Positions 1-7,847 of a stretch of 64,000 bases of DNA are shown in pieces. This DNA comes from CAYSWV01 sp964434865 (GTDB lineage: Bacteria > Cyanobacteriota > Cyanobacteriia > Thermostichales > Thermostichaceae): NCBI GenBank assembly GCA_964434865.1, contig CAYSWV010000014.1:23430-87429 (forward strand), in the 5' to 3' direction. Position numbers and translations under genes: made by a program. The notes under the pieces are model-generated. The model worked only from the letters and a program-made list of their open reading frames with translations. It searched no databases and was not told the origin of the DNA. Every line of letters starts with the position of its first letter. The stretch's first letter is position 1.

Positions 1-10
1 AGGTCGATCC

Positions 11-556
11 ATGACAACCCTAAACAAACTCAAACGGGGATTTCAAATTGGAATCCCGGCTATTGCTGGTTTGCTTCTATTGATCTTTGTGGTTCAAAAC
101 TGGAAGACAGGCATCAGTCTAGTCTTATTGGGTTCAGTAGGAGGGCCTATCCCTTTACCTATTGCGCTAGTGTCAGCCTATTTATTGGGGGGAGGTATCG
201 GTGCACTCTTTCTGTTTAGTGAACGATTTCATGACTATTACTTGCTCAGACGCGCTCGAAAAGCATTCATAGCTGAAAGTCGAACTAGCTCGTTTGATCA
301 TTACTTACCACGCGAGTCTCCTCGATCAACAGAATTTGTAGCTCAGCCTTCTGGCGAATTCAATCAAGCCCAGTATCCTGATACCCCTTATCCCGGTAAT
401 ACCCCTTATCCTGGTAATATAGGTGTCGCTGATTCTGGGTTTAGCCATGATTCAGATGAGGCTTATCGATCAGATTATCGCTCTAGTCCTGAGCATGCAG
501 CCTATGAGATTGAAGATGATGAAGATTGGAGGCCTCCAGGTCAATGGGACTATTAA
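11..556 (+). CDS. LapA-like (DUF1049) two-helix membrane protein
   Basis: 181-residue inner-membrane protein. Residues about 14-30 and 46-70 are hydrophobic segments joined by a short Gly/Pro loop, which matches the LapA/DUF1049 layout (short N-terminus, two membrane helices, cytoplasmic tail). The tail is rich in Ser, Tyr, Pro and acidic residues and holds a perfect repeat of the hexapeptide TPYPGN near residues 124-135, produced by an 18-bp DNA duplication. The family is linked to envelope assembly in proteobacteria; its role in cyanobacteria is not known. The stop overlaps the start of the downstream hydrolase by 13 bases, so the two are probably co-transcribed. The window edge prevents a check of any start further upstream. 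Confidence 0.7.
   Translation: MTTLNKLKRGFQIGIPAIAGLLLLIFVVQNWKTGISLVLLGSVGGPIPLPIALVSAYLLGGGIGALFLFSERFHDYYLLRRARKAFIAESRTSSFDHYLPRESPRSTEFVAQPSGEFNQAQYPDTPYPGNTPYPGNIGVADSGFSHDSDEAYRSDYRSSPEHAAYEIEDDEDWRPPGQWDY
381..416 (+). repeat. 18-bp in-frame tandem duplication
   Basis: Two copies of ATACCCCTTATCCCGGTA (381-398 and 399-416, one mismatch) lie inside the LapA-like gene and encode the doubled TPYPGN peptide. The unit is a multiple of three, so the reading frame is kept. Confidence 0.9.
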
Positions 557-1452
557 ATCGCTTGTTTTCAGGTACTACTCCAAACACCTCTACACTCTCT
601 GAAGCATCCTCATCTGAACACGTAACACCTCAGGCTAAGCATAACTATATCTTAGTGATCTTGGATAGCTGTCGGTTTGATAGCTTTGTTAAAGCAGCTC
701 CCCCAACTGTTTTGAAATTAGGCGATCTAGAAAAGCGGTGGAGTTATGCCTCTTGGACAGCCCCTTCACACTATAATCTGTTGATGGGATTAATGCCACA
801 CACCAGTCCTAGTCAAGTGTTTGCTTCAGAACATTATAAGAATGAGTATTTAAAGTACAACGAACGTCTCGGCACTGATGGGATTGAATTTAAACAACTC
901 TTACCACATCTATTCATGCCCACGCTGCTCAAGCAACTAGGCTATACGACCCATGCCCTAGTTTCAATGCCTGTCTTAAATCCCCGTACAATTCTCAATC
1001 GAGATTTTGATGCTTATCAGCTCATGCCAAAACATAATGATATGGAGGCGATGCTGGATGACTTATGGTTTGATCCTGAGCAACCCGCCTTCTATTTACT
1101 TAACGTTGGGGAAACCCACTATCCCTATGCTCTCCCTCATGAAGATCCGAGCCAATGGCCTCATGTTTCCGGTGTTAATGGTGTATTAAAACGACTAGAT
1201 CTTAAAGATGATCTGGACTCTCCTTTTTTTGATGAAGCCAAACTTCGGGAACTTCAGCATCGTCAAATTGAAGCTGTCCGTTATCTAGATACTGTATTTG
1301 AAAAGCTGTTTGATCTGGTACCTGATAACACTTATATCACAGTGACTTCAGATCATGGAGAACTTTTTGGAGAAGCTGGTTATTTTGGTCATGGTCCTAT
1401 TCAGCATGATAAGGTGCTTGAGGTTCCGTTTCTAGAAGGGAAGCTGCGTTGA
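544..1452 (+). CDS. Sulfatase-fold (alkaline phosphatase superfamily) hydrolase, Thr-nucleophile type
   Basis: 302-residue protein of the sulfatase/alkaline phosphatase superfamily. The first metal-binding Asp pair lies in DSCRFDS (residues 41-47), the nucleophile segment is SWTAPSH (70-76), and the second metal site is SDHGELFGE (from residue 269) followed by GYFGHGP. Classical sulfatases have C-x-P-x-R, where Cys becomes formylglycine; here the matching residues are T72-A-P-S-H76, so formylglycine chemistry is not expected and a phospho-type substrate is possible. The start is ATG 544, with GGAGG at 528-532; an in-frame TTG at 526 is an alternative. No signal peptide is seen. A close paralogue lies at 46260-47099. 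The real substrate is unknown. Confidence 0.75.
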   Translation: MGLLNRLFSGTTPNTSTLSEASSSEHVTPQAKHNYILVILDSCRFDSFVKAAPPTVLKLGDLEKRWSYASWTAPSHYNLLMGLMPHTSPSQVFASEHYKNEYLKYNERLGTDGIEFKQLLPHLFMPTLLKQLGYTTHALVSMPVLNPRTILNRDFDAYQLMPKHNDMEAMLDDLWFDPEQPAFYLLNVGETHYPYALPHEDPSQWPHVSGVNGVLKRLDLKDDLDSPFFDEAKLRELQHRQIEAVRYLDTVFEKLFDLVPDNTYITVTSDHGELFGEAGYFGHGPIQHDKVLEVPFLEGKLR

Positions 1453-1642
1453 TTGAAGCACAGCCATGAAAGATAGCCATGAAGTGAGGAAACATTTTTT
1501 GAATAGTGATCTGTCTGATCTTTGACTCATCTCTAAGGTCCTGAGAAAAATCTAGAGGATGTATCGTTTGAGTTCAGTAAGCAGTATACTCATGAAGGGT
1601 CTAGGCTAAACCCTAATACTGTTTTTTATTATAGTTGTTCAT

Positions 1643-2431
1643 ATGACTGGTACGCTTGCAAATGTTCAGGAGCTTACTAAATCTTTTAGAGGTATCTTGG
1701 CTCTCAAAGAGGTGAATCTTACCGTTCAATCAGGTGAAATGGTGGCACTGGTAGGCGCTTCTGGATCAGGTAAATCAACGCTTTTACGTAATCTCAATGG
1801 CTTACAGGTAGGTGATGCAGGCACGGTTAGAATGCTGGATGCTGTTGTTCAAGCCAACGGGCGTCTAGATCCACAGGTGCATCGTCTCAGACGTCAGATC
1901 GGGTTTATTTTTCAACAATTTAATCTAGTTGGACGTCTATCGGTGTTAGAAAATGTCCTCGTGGGTCACTTATCTCAGGTGTCTTTACTCCGATCAGCTT
2001 TTCGGCTCTTTACTCGTGAGGAGAAGATCCAAGCTCTCACAGCTCTAGAACGAGTCGGTATTTTAGATCAAGCCTATAAACGAGCCTCTTTGCTATCAGG
2101 GGGACAACAACAACGGGTTGCCATCGCTCGCTGTTTAATGCAAGGAGCTAAAGTGATTTTGGCCGATGAGCCTGTTGCTTCATTAGATCCTGAATCCGCT
2201 CGGAGAGTGATGCAGTTGTTAACTGACCTCAATCGAGAACAACAGATTACTGTGATTACATCACTGCACCAAGTTCAAATTGTCCGACGATTTTTTAAGC
2301 GAACGGTAGCCCTACGACTAGGTGAAGTCCAATTTGATGGCAACACTGAAGATTTAACTGATCAAACTCTCAATCAAATTTATGGCACAGCTGCTGAAGA
2401 ATTGATCTTATCTGAAGCAACAAACTACTAA
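1643..2431 (+). CDS. phnC: Phosphonate-type ABC transporter ATP-binding protein (PhnC-like)
   Basis: 262-residue ABC ATPase. Walker A is GASGSGKST (residues 38-46), followed by the Q-loop FIFQQFN, signature LSGGQQQR, Walker B VILADEPVASLD and the H-loop His in TSLHQV. The insert after the Q-loop (VLVGHLSQVSLLRSAFRLFT) is typical of PhnC, the ATPase of phosphonate/phosphite importers, where it would work with a PhnE permease and PhnD binding protein. Neither partner is beside it: upstream is a sulfatase-fold gene and downstream a convergent epimerase. It therefore either serves a permease encoded elsewhere or does another job. No clear ribosome-binding site precedes ATG 1643. Confidence 0.8.
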   Translation: MTGTLANVQELTKSFRGILALKEVNLTVQSGEMVALVGASGSGKSTLLRNLNGLQVGDAGTVRMLDAVVQANGRLDPQVHRLRRQIGFIFQQFNLVGRLSVLENVLVGHLSQVSLLRSAFRLFTREEKIQALTALERVGILDQAYKRASLLSGGQQQRVAIARCLMQGAKVILADEPVASLDPESARRVMQLLTDLNREQQITVITSLHQVQIVRRFFKRTVALRLGEVQFDGNTEDLTDQTLNQIYGTAAEELILSEATNY

Positions 2432-2477
2432 CAGTTACACTGAATAGATGAATTAACAACAAGCATAAAATTAAAAA

Positions 2478-3485
2478 TCAAGTATAAATTGATAAGATCT
2501 GCTCAATCGACTTAAAGCGTGAACCTAATCTAAATGTGTCACAGTTAACAACTTCATGAACAAAATGGCGATGCTTCAAACAATAATCATCCCACTCTGA
2601 TAATTTGACTCGGAATAAAACCGCCAATAATCGAATAAAACTAATGGGCACAGGTATACGGAAAAGAATGGGTTGCCGATAAAACTGACACATTGCTGCA
2701 ACTGATTCATTAAAGGTCATAGCGGGGTTCCCTAAAACCAGATCAGGCTGTTGCCAAGAGTGCTGCAGTAGATAAGCGACGATCAAGGCAATATCTTCAG
2801 CATGAATAAAGTGGAAGCTGGCATCTAACTTTAGAAATCGAACGACTCGTAACCAGCGGATAACATCTTTTAACCCCGCTGTAATATGGGAATAAGGATA
2901 ATGAGGCCCGCCCCCAAATAAAAGGGTAGGGTAGAGTGTGATCATGCGATCAGAAATAGGTAATTGATGCCGATTTACTAACATGACATACTTGCTACGA
3001 ATGTAGTCAGTTCCTGCTCGGCCTGCAATGGGAATCGGCTGATTAAAATGATCTAGCAGGCTTGCTGTTGAAAAGTAAATAATCTTGCGACATCGCTCCG
3101 GGTTTAACAGCTTGAAAAGTTCAATTGTTTTGGCCACATTTATGGTGTGAGCTGTTTTTGAGTCTCCCCAGGCTGCCGCTAAATGGATAACAGCATCCAT
3201 AGTACCTAACAGGTTGGCATGTTGTTCGATCGTCATCAAATCTCCATCAACCAGAGTAATCTGAGATCCCATTTCCTCTGATTGGGCAATAAATCCATAC
3301 GGCCACTTGAGTTTTTGTCGATCTCGGACCAACAAATATAAATGGTAAGGCGGCACTACGATGTCACTGCAGCCAGAACCTAGCTGTTGTTCGGATTGAG
3401 ATCGATCATTAGCGGGTTGGGCCAACTGTTCCACCACATAATGACCTACGCATCCACTCGCGCCAGTAATAAAAATCCGTTGCAA
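2478..3485 (-). CDS. NAD(P)-dependent epimerase/dehydratase (extended SDR)
   Basis: 335-residue Rossmann protein. The N-terminal dinucleotide motif is GASGCVG (about residues 8-14) and the active-site pair is YIRSK (Tyr-x3-Lys). It has the length and order of extended short-chain dehydrogenases that act on nucleotide sugars or related substrates. A polar insertion of about 20 residues after the first helix (near residues 25-45) is unusual. The start appears to be TTG at 3485, preceded by AGGA. It is convergent with phnC. Specific substrate not recognised. Confidence 0.7.
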   Translation of the reverse strand: MQRIFITGASGCVGHYVVEQLAQPANDRSQSEQQLGSGCSDIVVPPYHLYLLVRDRQKLKWPYGFIAQSEEMGSQITLVDGDLMTIEQHANLLGTMDAVIHLAAAWGDSKTAHTINVAKTIELFKLLNPERCRKIIYFSTASLLDHFNQPIPIAGRAGTDYIRSKYVMLVNRHQLPISDRMITLYPTLLFGGGPHYPYSHITAGLKDVIRWLRVVRFLKLDASFHFIHAEDIALIVAYLLQHSWQQPDLVLGNPAMTFNESVAAMCQFYRQPILFRIPVPISFIRLLAVLFRVKLSEWDDYCLKHRHFVHEVVNCDTFRLGSRFKSIEQILSIYT

Positions 3486-3575
3486 GGAAGTCCTACTTCA
3501 GGTCTACTATCCTTGATAAGTGTATCGCTTCCTTAGAGCAATCGATCTGGAGGATTGCCATTGTAGTTTGATCAG

Positions 3576-5222
3576 TTAGGGCCGTTGCCGGGGTATGCGA
3601 GGTAGCCGATCTCGAAATCGAGACATGGGTGAGCGTAGAGGGAGCACTTTTTCAGCTTCTGCGGCAGCCATATCTTCAGTTAAACCTTGGTATAAACTAT
3701 AACACATGATTAAAAGTACGATGGCAAAGGGTAACCCCATCGTAATTGAAGCAACCTGCAGAGCACTTAACCCTCCCCCAATGAGTAAAACTGACGCAAT
3801 CCCCCCTTCTAAGACAACCCAAAAGATTCGTTGCACAATGGGTGGATCTAGCTTGCCACCTGAACTGAGGTAATTAACGACTAGGGCCCCTGAATTGCAG
3901 GAGGTAACAAAAAACGTGATCACCAAGATAATGCCAATGACTGAGCTGATCTGTGAGAGAGGTAGATCAGCTAGCATCACAAATAGTGTAGTGGCTAAGT
4001 TGGTGTTGATCACGTCAGTCAGTTGCGTAAACCCCTCAAACACTAAATGAATGGCAGTACCACCAAAAACCGACATCCAGAGACAAGATAACAGCGTGGG
4101 TACAATCAGCACCCCAAATACAAATTCCCGTAAGGTTCGACCTTTAGACACTCGAGCAATAAAGGTTCCGACAAAAGGAGACCAAGCAATCCACCAGCCC
4201 CAATAAAATAAAGTCCATTGCTCTTGCCAATGCGATGAGGTAAAGGCTTCCGTCCAAAAGCTGAGTGAGGGCAAAACCGAGAGATAGTAACCAATACTCT
4301 CAACAAAGGAGTCCAAAATAAACTTGGTAGGACCCATAAACAGAACAAATAACAATAGAACCACACTTAAGTAGATGTTGATCTCACTTAAGATCTTGAT
4401 CCCTCGATTGAGACCTGACACCACCAGAACAGCGGACAGCAGGATAATCAGACCAACGACAACCAACTGAAAAGTCAACGTATCATTGCCACCAAAGACA
4501 AAATGGATTCCGGTACTGACTTGTTGAGCCCCTGATCCTAATGATGTTGCTAAGCCTGACAACGTGGCCAACACGGCTAAGATATCGATGACAAATCCAG
4601 GCCAGCGATAGATCTTTTCTTTGAGCAACGGGTAGAAGATAGCACTAATGGTTAGGGGTAAGCCCCGATTAAAGTGAAAAAACCCTAGAGCTAGGCCCAC
4701 CAAGGCATAAACTCCCCAGGGATGTAAGCCCCAATGAAAAAAGGTAACTGCCATTGCTTGCTTAGCAGCCGCCCCAGTTCCAGCTTCAACCGCTCCAAAT
4801 GTAGGTGGAAATAGCAGGTGATGGGTAGGTTCAGCCACACTCCAGAACATTAACCCAATACCCATGCCAGCACTGATCAACATGGCATACCAGGAAAAGG
4901 TGGAAAACTCGGGCTTGGCCTGAGGTCCCCCGATCCGAACTCGCCCCCGATCACTCAGGGCCAGATATAGGATAGTCCCAAGGTAAACATTTGTAGCCAG
5001 CACATAAAACCAGCCTGAGGTGCTAGTAATAAAAGCTTCAGCTGCATTGAAAGCTGTCTCAACTTGATCAATAAATAGCGGCACCGCGACAACGAATGCG
5101 ATCACAAGGCCAGCTGCAACCGGGGAAACAACAGGATGGGCATCAAATCCCCACTGCTGAATATTTTCGATTGGAGTTTCAAGATCCGCATCATTGAGTT
5201 GAGTATTGGGTTTGTTTGACAT
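3576..5222 (-). CDS. BCCT family betaine/choline/carnitine transporter
   Basis: 548-residue integral membrane protein with about twelve membrane segments and the hallmarks of the BCCT family: the Gly-rich SAGMGIGLMFWSVAEP segment of TM3 and the WGWWIAWSPFVGTFIARVS stretch of TM8. BCCT carriers import glycine betaine, choline or carnitine, usually with Na+ or H+, for osmoprotection. The glycine pattern GMGIG resembles sodium-coupled BetP. The C-terminal tail is short and basic (RFRDRLPRIPRQRP). Monocistronic, with 90 bases to the epimerase upstream. This carrier suggests a habitat of variable or high salinity (inference). Confidence 0.9.
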   Translation of the reverse strand: MSNKPNTQLNDADLETPIENIQQWGFDAHPVVSPVAAGLVIAFVVAVPLFIDQVETAFNAAEAFITSTSGWFYVLATNVYLGTILYLALSDRGRVRIGGPQAKPEFSTFSWYAMLISAGMGIGLMFWSVAEPTHHLLFPPTFGAVEAGTGAAAKQAMAVTFFHWGLHPWGVYALVGLALGFFHFNRGLPLTISAIFYPLLKEKIYRWPGFVIDILAVLATLSGLATSLGSGAQQVSTGIHFVFGGNDTLTFQLVVVGLIILLSAVLVVSGLNRGIKILSEINIYLSVVLLLFVLFMGPTKFILDSFVESIGYYLSVLPSLSFWTEAFTSSHWQEQWTLFYWGWWIAWSPFVGTFIARVSKGRTLREFVFGVLIVPTLLSCLWMSVFGGTAIHLVFEGFTQLTDVINTNLATTLFVMLADLPLSQISSVIGIILVITFFVTSCNSGALVVNYLSSGGKLDPPIVQRIFWVVLEGGIASVLLIGGGLSALQVASITMGLPFAIVLLIMCYSLYQGLTEDMAAAEAEKVLPLRSPMSRFRDRLPRIPRQRP

Positions 5223-5584
5223 AAGCTTAATATCCTAGCAATGTTCCATGGTGAGTCATGGATAACCTGTGCACGAAAAAGGATGGTTTGAGACCAGCAA
5301 GCCCTGAGAACGTGTTCATATCATTGTGCATAAAATCCAACAGTTAAGTTTGACTGGGTAGATGCTCTGCCAAAATCACCCCAAAAAGCCGGCCCCTTTA
5401 ATATCACTCCTAGCCCACAACCTAATTCCTCGCAACCTAGCTCTATGAAGCCCTGCTAGATCCACTCAGGACTATAGAAAATTCTAACTAGATAGCATTG
5501 TATCACGACCTAAGCTGGTTTTAAGCTTGCCCTGCTAGTACTCGCTTGTACGGAGCCATTTTTCAAAAATCCCGACTACTCCAA
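5223..5584. other. Intergenic region of 362 bp
   Basis: Lies upstream of the BCCT gene and downstream of the TPR gene, both on the minus strand, so it should hold the BCCT promoter. A small inverted repeat, CCATG-6 nt-CATGG, occurs near 5247-5262. No open frame, RNA gene or terminator with a T tract was recognised. Confidence 0.5.
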
Positions 5585-6163
5585 TCAGAGCTGATCAAGC
5601 TTCTCTCTAACTTTTTCAACTTCTTGAGCTTCTTCTTGAACTTCAAACAAGCTGAGAGCTGTTTCATAATCAGAGCGGGCTTGAGATAAAGCTCCAATCA
5701 TGGTGTAGGCTTGGGCTCGGTTCTTGTAAGCTTTGGCAAAGCTCGGATCCATCTGAATCGCTTGGGTGAAATCTAGGATAGCGGCCTCAAAGTCTTCTTG
5801 TACACTGTAGGTACGGCCTCGATGGTAATAAGCTCTCACATGATCTCGATCGAGTAAAACAGTTTTGGAAAAATCAGCCACAGCAGCATCTAGCTCACCA
5901 ATTTGAAAATTAGCTAAACCCCGATTATAATAGGCTTTCTCATACTCTGGATCAAGTTTAATGGCTTGGGTATAATCTTCGATGGCACCATTGAAATTAC
6001 GCTTTCTGACTTTTTCTAGACCTGAGAGCAAATAATCTGAAGCTTTTGCTTGAGCAAGTACCGCTGGTCTGATCACCAGATTACTGGACTGGGCTGGTAT
6101 AGAGGCGACTTCTACAACCAGTACTATTAGACTGATTGATCCAAGTAAGCTTAGCGTTTTCAT
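5585..6163 (-). CDS. Exported TPR-repeat protein
   Basis: About 192 residues. The N-terminus (MKTLSLLGSISLIVLVVEVA) looks like a signal peptide ending near AQS, so the protein is probably periplasmic or thylakoid-lumenal. About four tetratricopeptide repeats follow; typical units begin AIEDYTQAIKLDPEYEKAYY and AILDFTQAIQMDPSFAKAYK. TPR proteins of this size act as assembly or scaffold factors, but no partner is evident. The open frame extends to 6193, but ATG 6163 places the hydrophobic segment at the N-terminus and is preferred. Confidence 0.75.
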   Translation of the reverse strand: MKTLSLLGSISLIVLVVEVASIPAQSSNLVIRPAVLAQAKASDYLLSGLEKVRKRNFNGAIEDYTQAIKLDPEYEKAYYNRGLANFQIGELDAAVADFSKTVLLDRDHVRAYYHRGRTYSVQEDFEAAILDFTQAIQMDPSFAKAYKNRAQAYTMIGALSQARSDYETALSLFEVQEEAQEVEKVREKLDQL

Positions 6164-6268
6164 GAGAATGCCTGTGGTAATCTCAATAGTCATGTGGAGG
6201 TATGCTCATAGATTACTGGATCGACTGTCGATTTTTCGTTAACACTAGGTAAAAACTAGGAATAGGTT

Positions 6269-7180
6269 ATGGCTTACACCTTATCAAACTTGCTGGTGAT
6301 TGGAATCTCGTCTAGAGCTTTGTTTGATCTTGAAGAAGAAAACCAAGTTTTTCAGGAAGAAGGCGTCGAACGTTACATTGAGTATCAACTCGCTCACGAA
6401 AACGATGTATTAAGGCCTGGTACTGCATTTTCCTTGATCCAAGGTTTGCTAGCACTGAATCATCGAGCCGAGCGCCGGTTGGTGGAGGTCATTGTAACAT
6501 CCAAAAACAGTCCTGATTCTGGTTTACGCATTTACAAATCTATTGAACATTACGGTCTTGACATTACTCGAGCTGCCTTTGTGGGAGGGGAAACCTTAGC
6601 CCCTTATCTAGCGGCTTTTGATGTTGATCTGTTTCTTTCCAAATTTGAACCCGATGTGCAATCCGCGATTGATGCCGGGTTTGCAGCTGCACTCTTGTAT
6701 GCCCCTCCTGAGCAGTTCAACCCTGATACGGATCAAATTCGGATTGCTTTTGATGGGGATGCGGTTTTGTTTTCAGACGAATCAGAAGCGATCTATAAAC
6801 ACTATGGACTGGAAGCTTTTTGTGAAAATGAGCGGAGGAATGCTGACAAACCCTTACCTGAGGGTCCCTTTGCGAAATTACTGAAGACCCTTAGCATCCT
6901 TCAACAGGATCTAGATCCGATTCATCCACCCATCCGGATTGCCCTAGTGACAGCTCGTAGTAGTCCAGCTCATGAACGTGTGATCAAAACCTTGCGCAAC
7001 TGGGGGGTTCGAGTGGATGCTGCTTTTTTCCTGGGTGGGCTACCTAAACAACAGGTCTTACAGGCATTTGGTGCTCATATCTTCTTTGATGATCAAGAAG
7101 TCCACTTGGGATTGGCTGCAGCTGTTGTCCCCTCAGCCCGAGTGCCCTATCCTACAGGCTCCGCGCTCAACCCACTTTAG
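6269..7180 (+). CDS. 5'-nucleotidase (cytosolic NT5C1-like)
   Basis: 303-residue soluble protein resembling the cytosolic 5'-nucleotidase I (NT5C1) family, which removes the phosphate from nucleoside monophosphates. The DxD-type aspartates lie in IAFDGDAVLFSDES (about residues 159-172). A second conserved block, ALVTARSSPAHERVIKTL, precedes the final FFLGGLPK and FFDDQEVH elements, consistent with a HAD-like core. The start at 6269 is supported by AGGAATAGG just upstream. It is not obviously in an operon with the FHA gene 155 bases downstream. Confidence 0.75.
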   Translation: MAYTLSNLLVIGISSRALFDLEEENQVFQEEGVERYIEYQLAHENDVLRPGTAFSLIQGLLALNHRAERRLVEVIVTSKNSPDSGLRIYKSIEHYGLDITRAAFVGGETLAPYLAAFDVDLFLSKFEPDVQSAIDAGFAAALLYAPPEQFNPDTDQIRIAFDGDAVLFSDESEAIYKHYGLEAFCENERRNADKPLPEGPFAKLLKTLSILQQDLDPIHPPIRIALVTARSSPAHERVIKTLRNWGVRVDAAFFLGGLPKQQVLQAFGAHIFFDDQEVHLGLAAAVVPSARVPYPTGSALNPL

Positions 7181-7335
7181 ATCGGGGTCATCACCTGAGA
7201 AATACTGGCAGATGAAAACCGGTTGGAAACATTAAGATTACGCTAAATGACCTAAAGAATCTAGGTGTAGATAGAGTGTGTCCTAGCTGTCCTGACATAG
7301 ATAATAAGGATATAGACAGACACAAGGAGCGGGTG

Positions 7336-7758
7336 ATGGCAACAACCACAACAGTCCAGCTGCAACCTGTGCTCAAAATCATGATTGATGGAAAAGTCAC
7401 GGTTTATCCCCTAGATCAAAGTCGGTATGAAATTGGGCGTTCAATTCAGTGCAGTATCCGGATCAACCATAAGAAAGTCTCGAGACTACAAGCTACACTG
7501 GTGCGAGATCAGCATGGTCATTATCAAATCCAAGATGGGGATGGTCTAGGGACAGAGAGTAGCAACGGGACTTATGTCAACGGGACCCGAATTAAACACC
7601 GGGTTTTGCAAATTGGTGATGTCATTCATTTGGGCAGCAACATCGTTAAAGCTCTATTTAACTATGAGCAACCGGAAACCCTCGAAATCCCTGAGATAGA
7701 CTCTCTTCCCGTTGATGATGAAGTGTCAACAGAATTGATCTTCTTCCAGCTGGACTAA
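7336..7758 (+). CDS. FHA-domain protein
   Basis: 140-residue protein made almost entirely of one forkhead-associated domain, which binds phosphothreonine peptides. The conserved core is visible: GRS(IQCSIRI) near residue 36, VSRLQATL (the Ser/His-type binding loop), SSNGTYVNG and IGDVIHLGSN. The open frame begins at 7276, but ATG 7336 follows AGGAG at 7323-7327 by a good spacing and is chosen. Probably a small signalling adaptor; its kinase partner is not in the neighbourhood. Confidence 0.85.
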   Translation: MATTTTVQLQPVLKIMIDGKVTVYPLDQSRYEIGRSIQCSIRINHKKVSRLQATLVRDQHGHYQIQDGDGLGTESSNGTYVNGTRIKHRVLQIGDVIHLGSNIVKALFNYEQPETLEIPEIDSLPVDDEVSTELIFFQLD

Positions 7759-7847
7759 ATGGGTTCTCGCCACTATTTGTATCGCGCTTAACAGACATAG
7801 ACCCCATACAATAAGGAGGCTATTCGTTGATCTGTTAGGACTCACTT

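Noticed and set aside
1590..1630. Weak hairpin (AGGGT...ACCCT) followed by a T run before phnC, possible terminator of the hydrolase operon
   Set aside because: The stem is only five pairs and the T run is seven bases away; not convincing.
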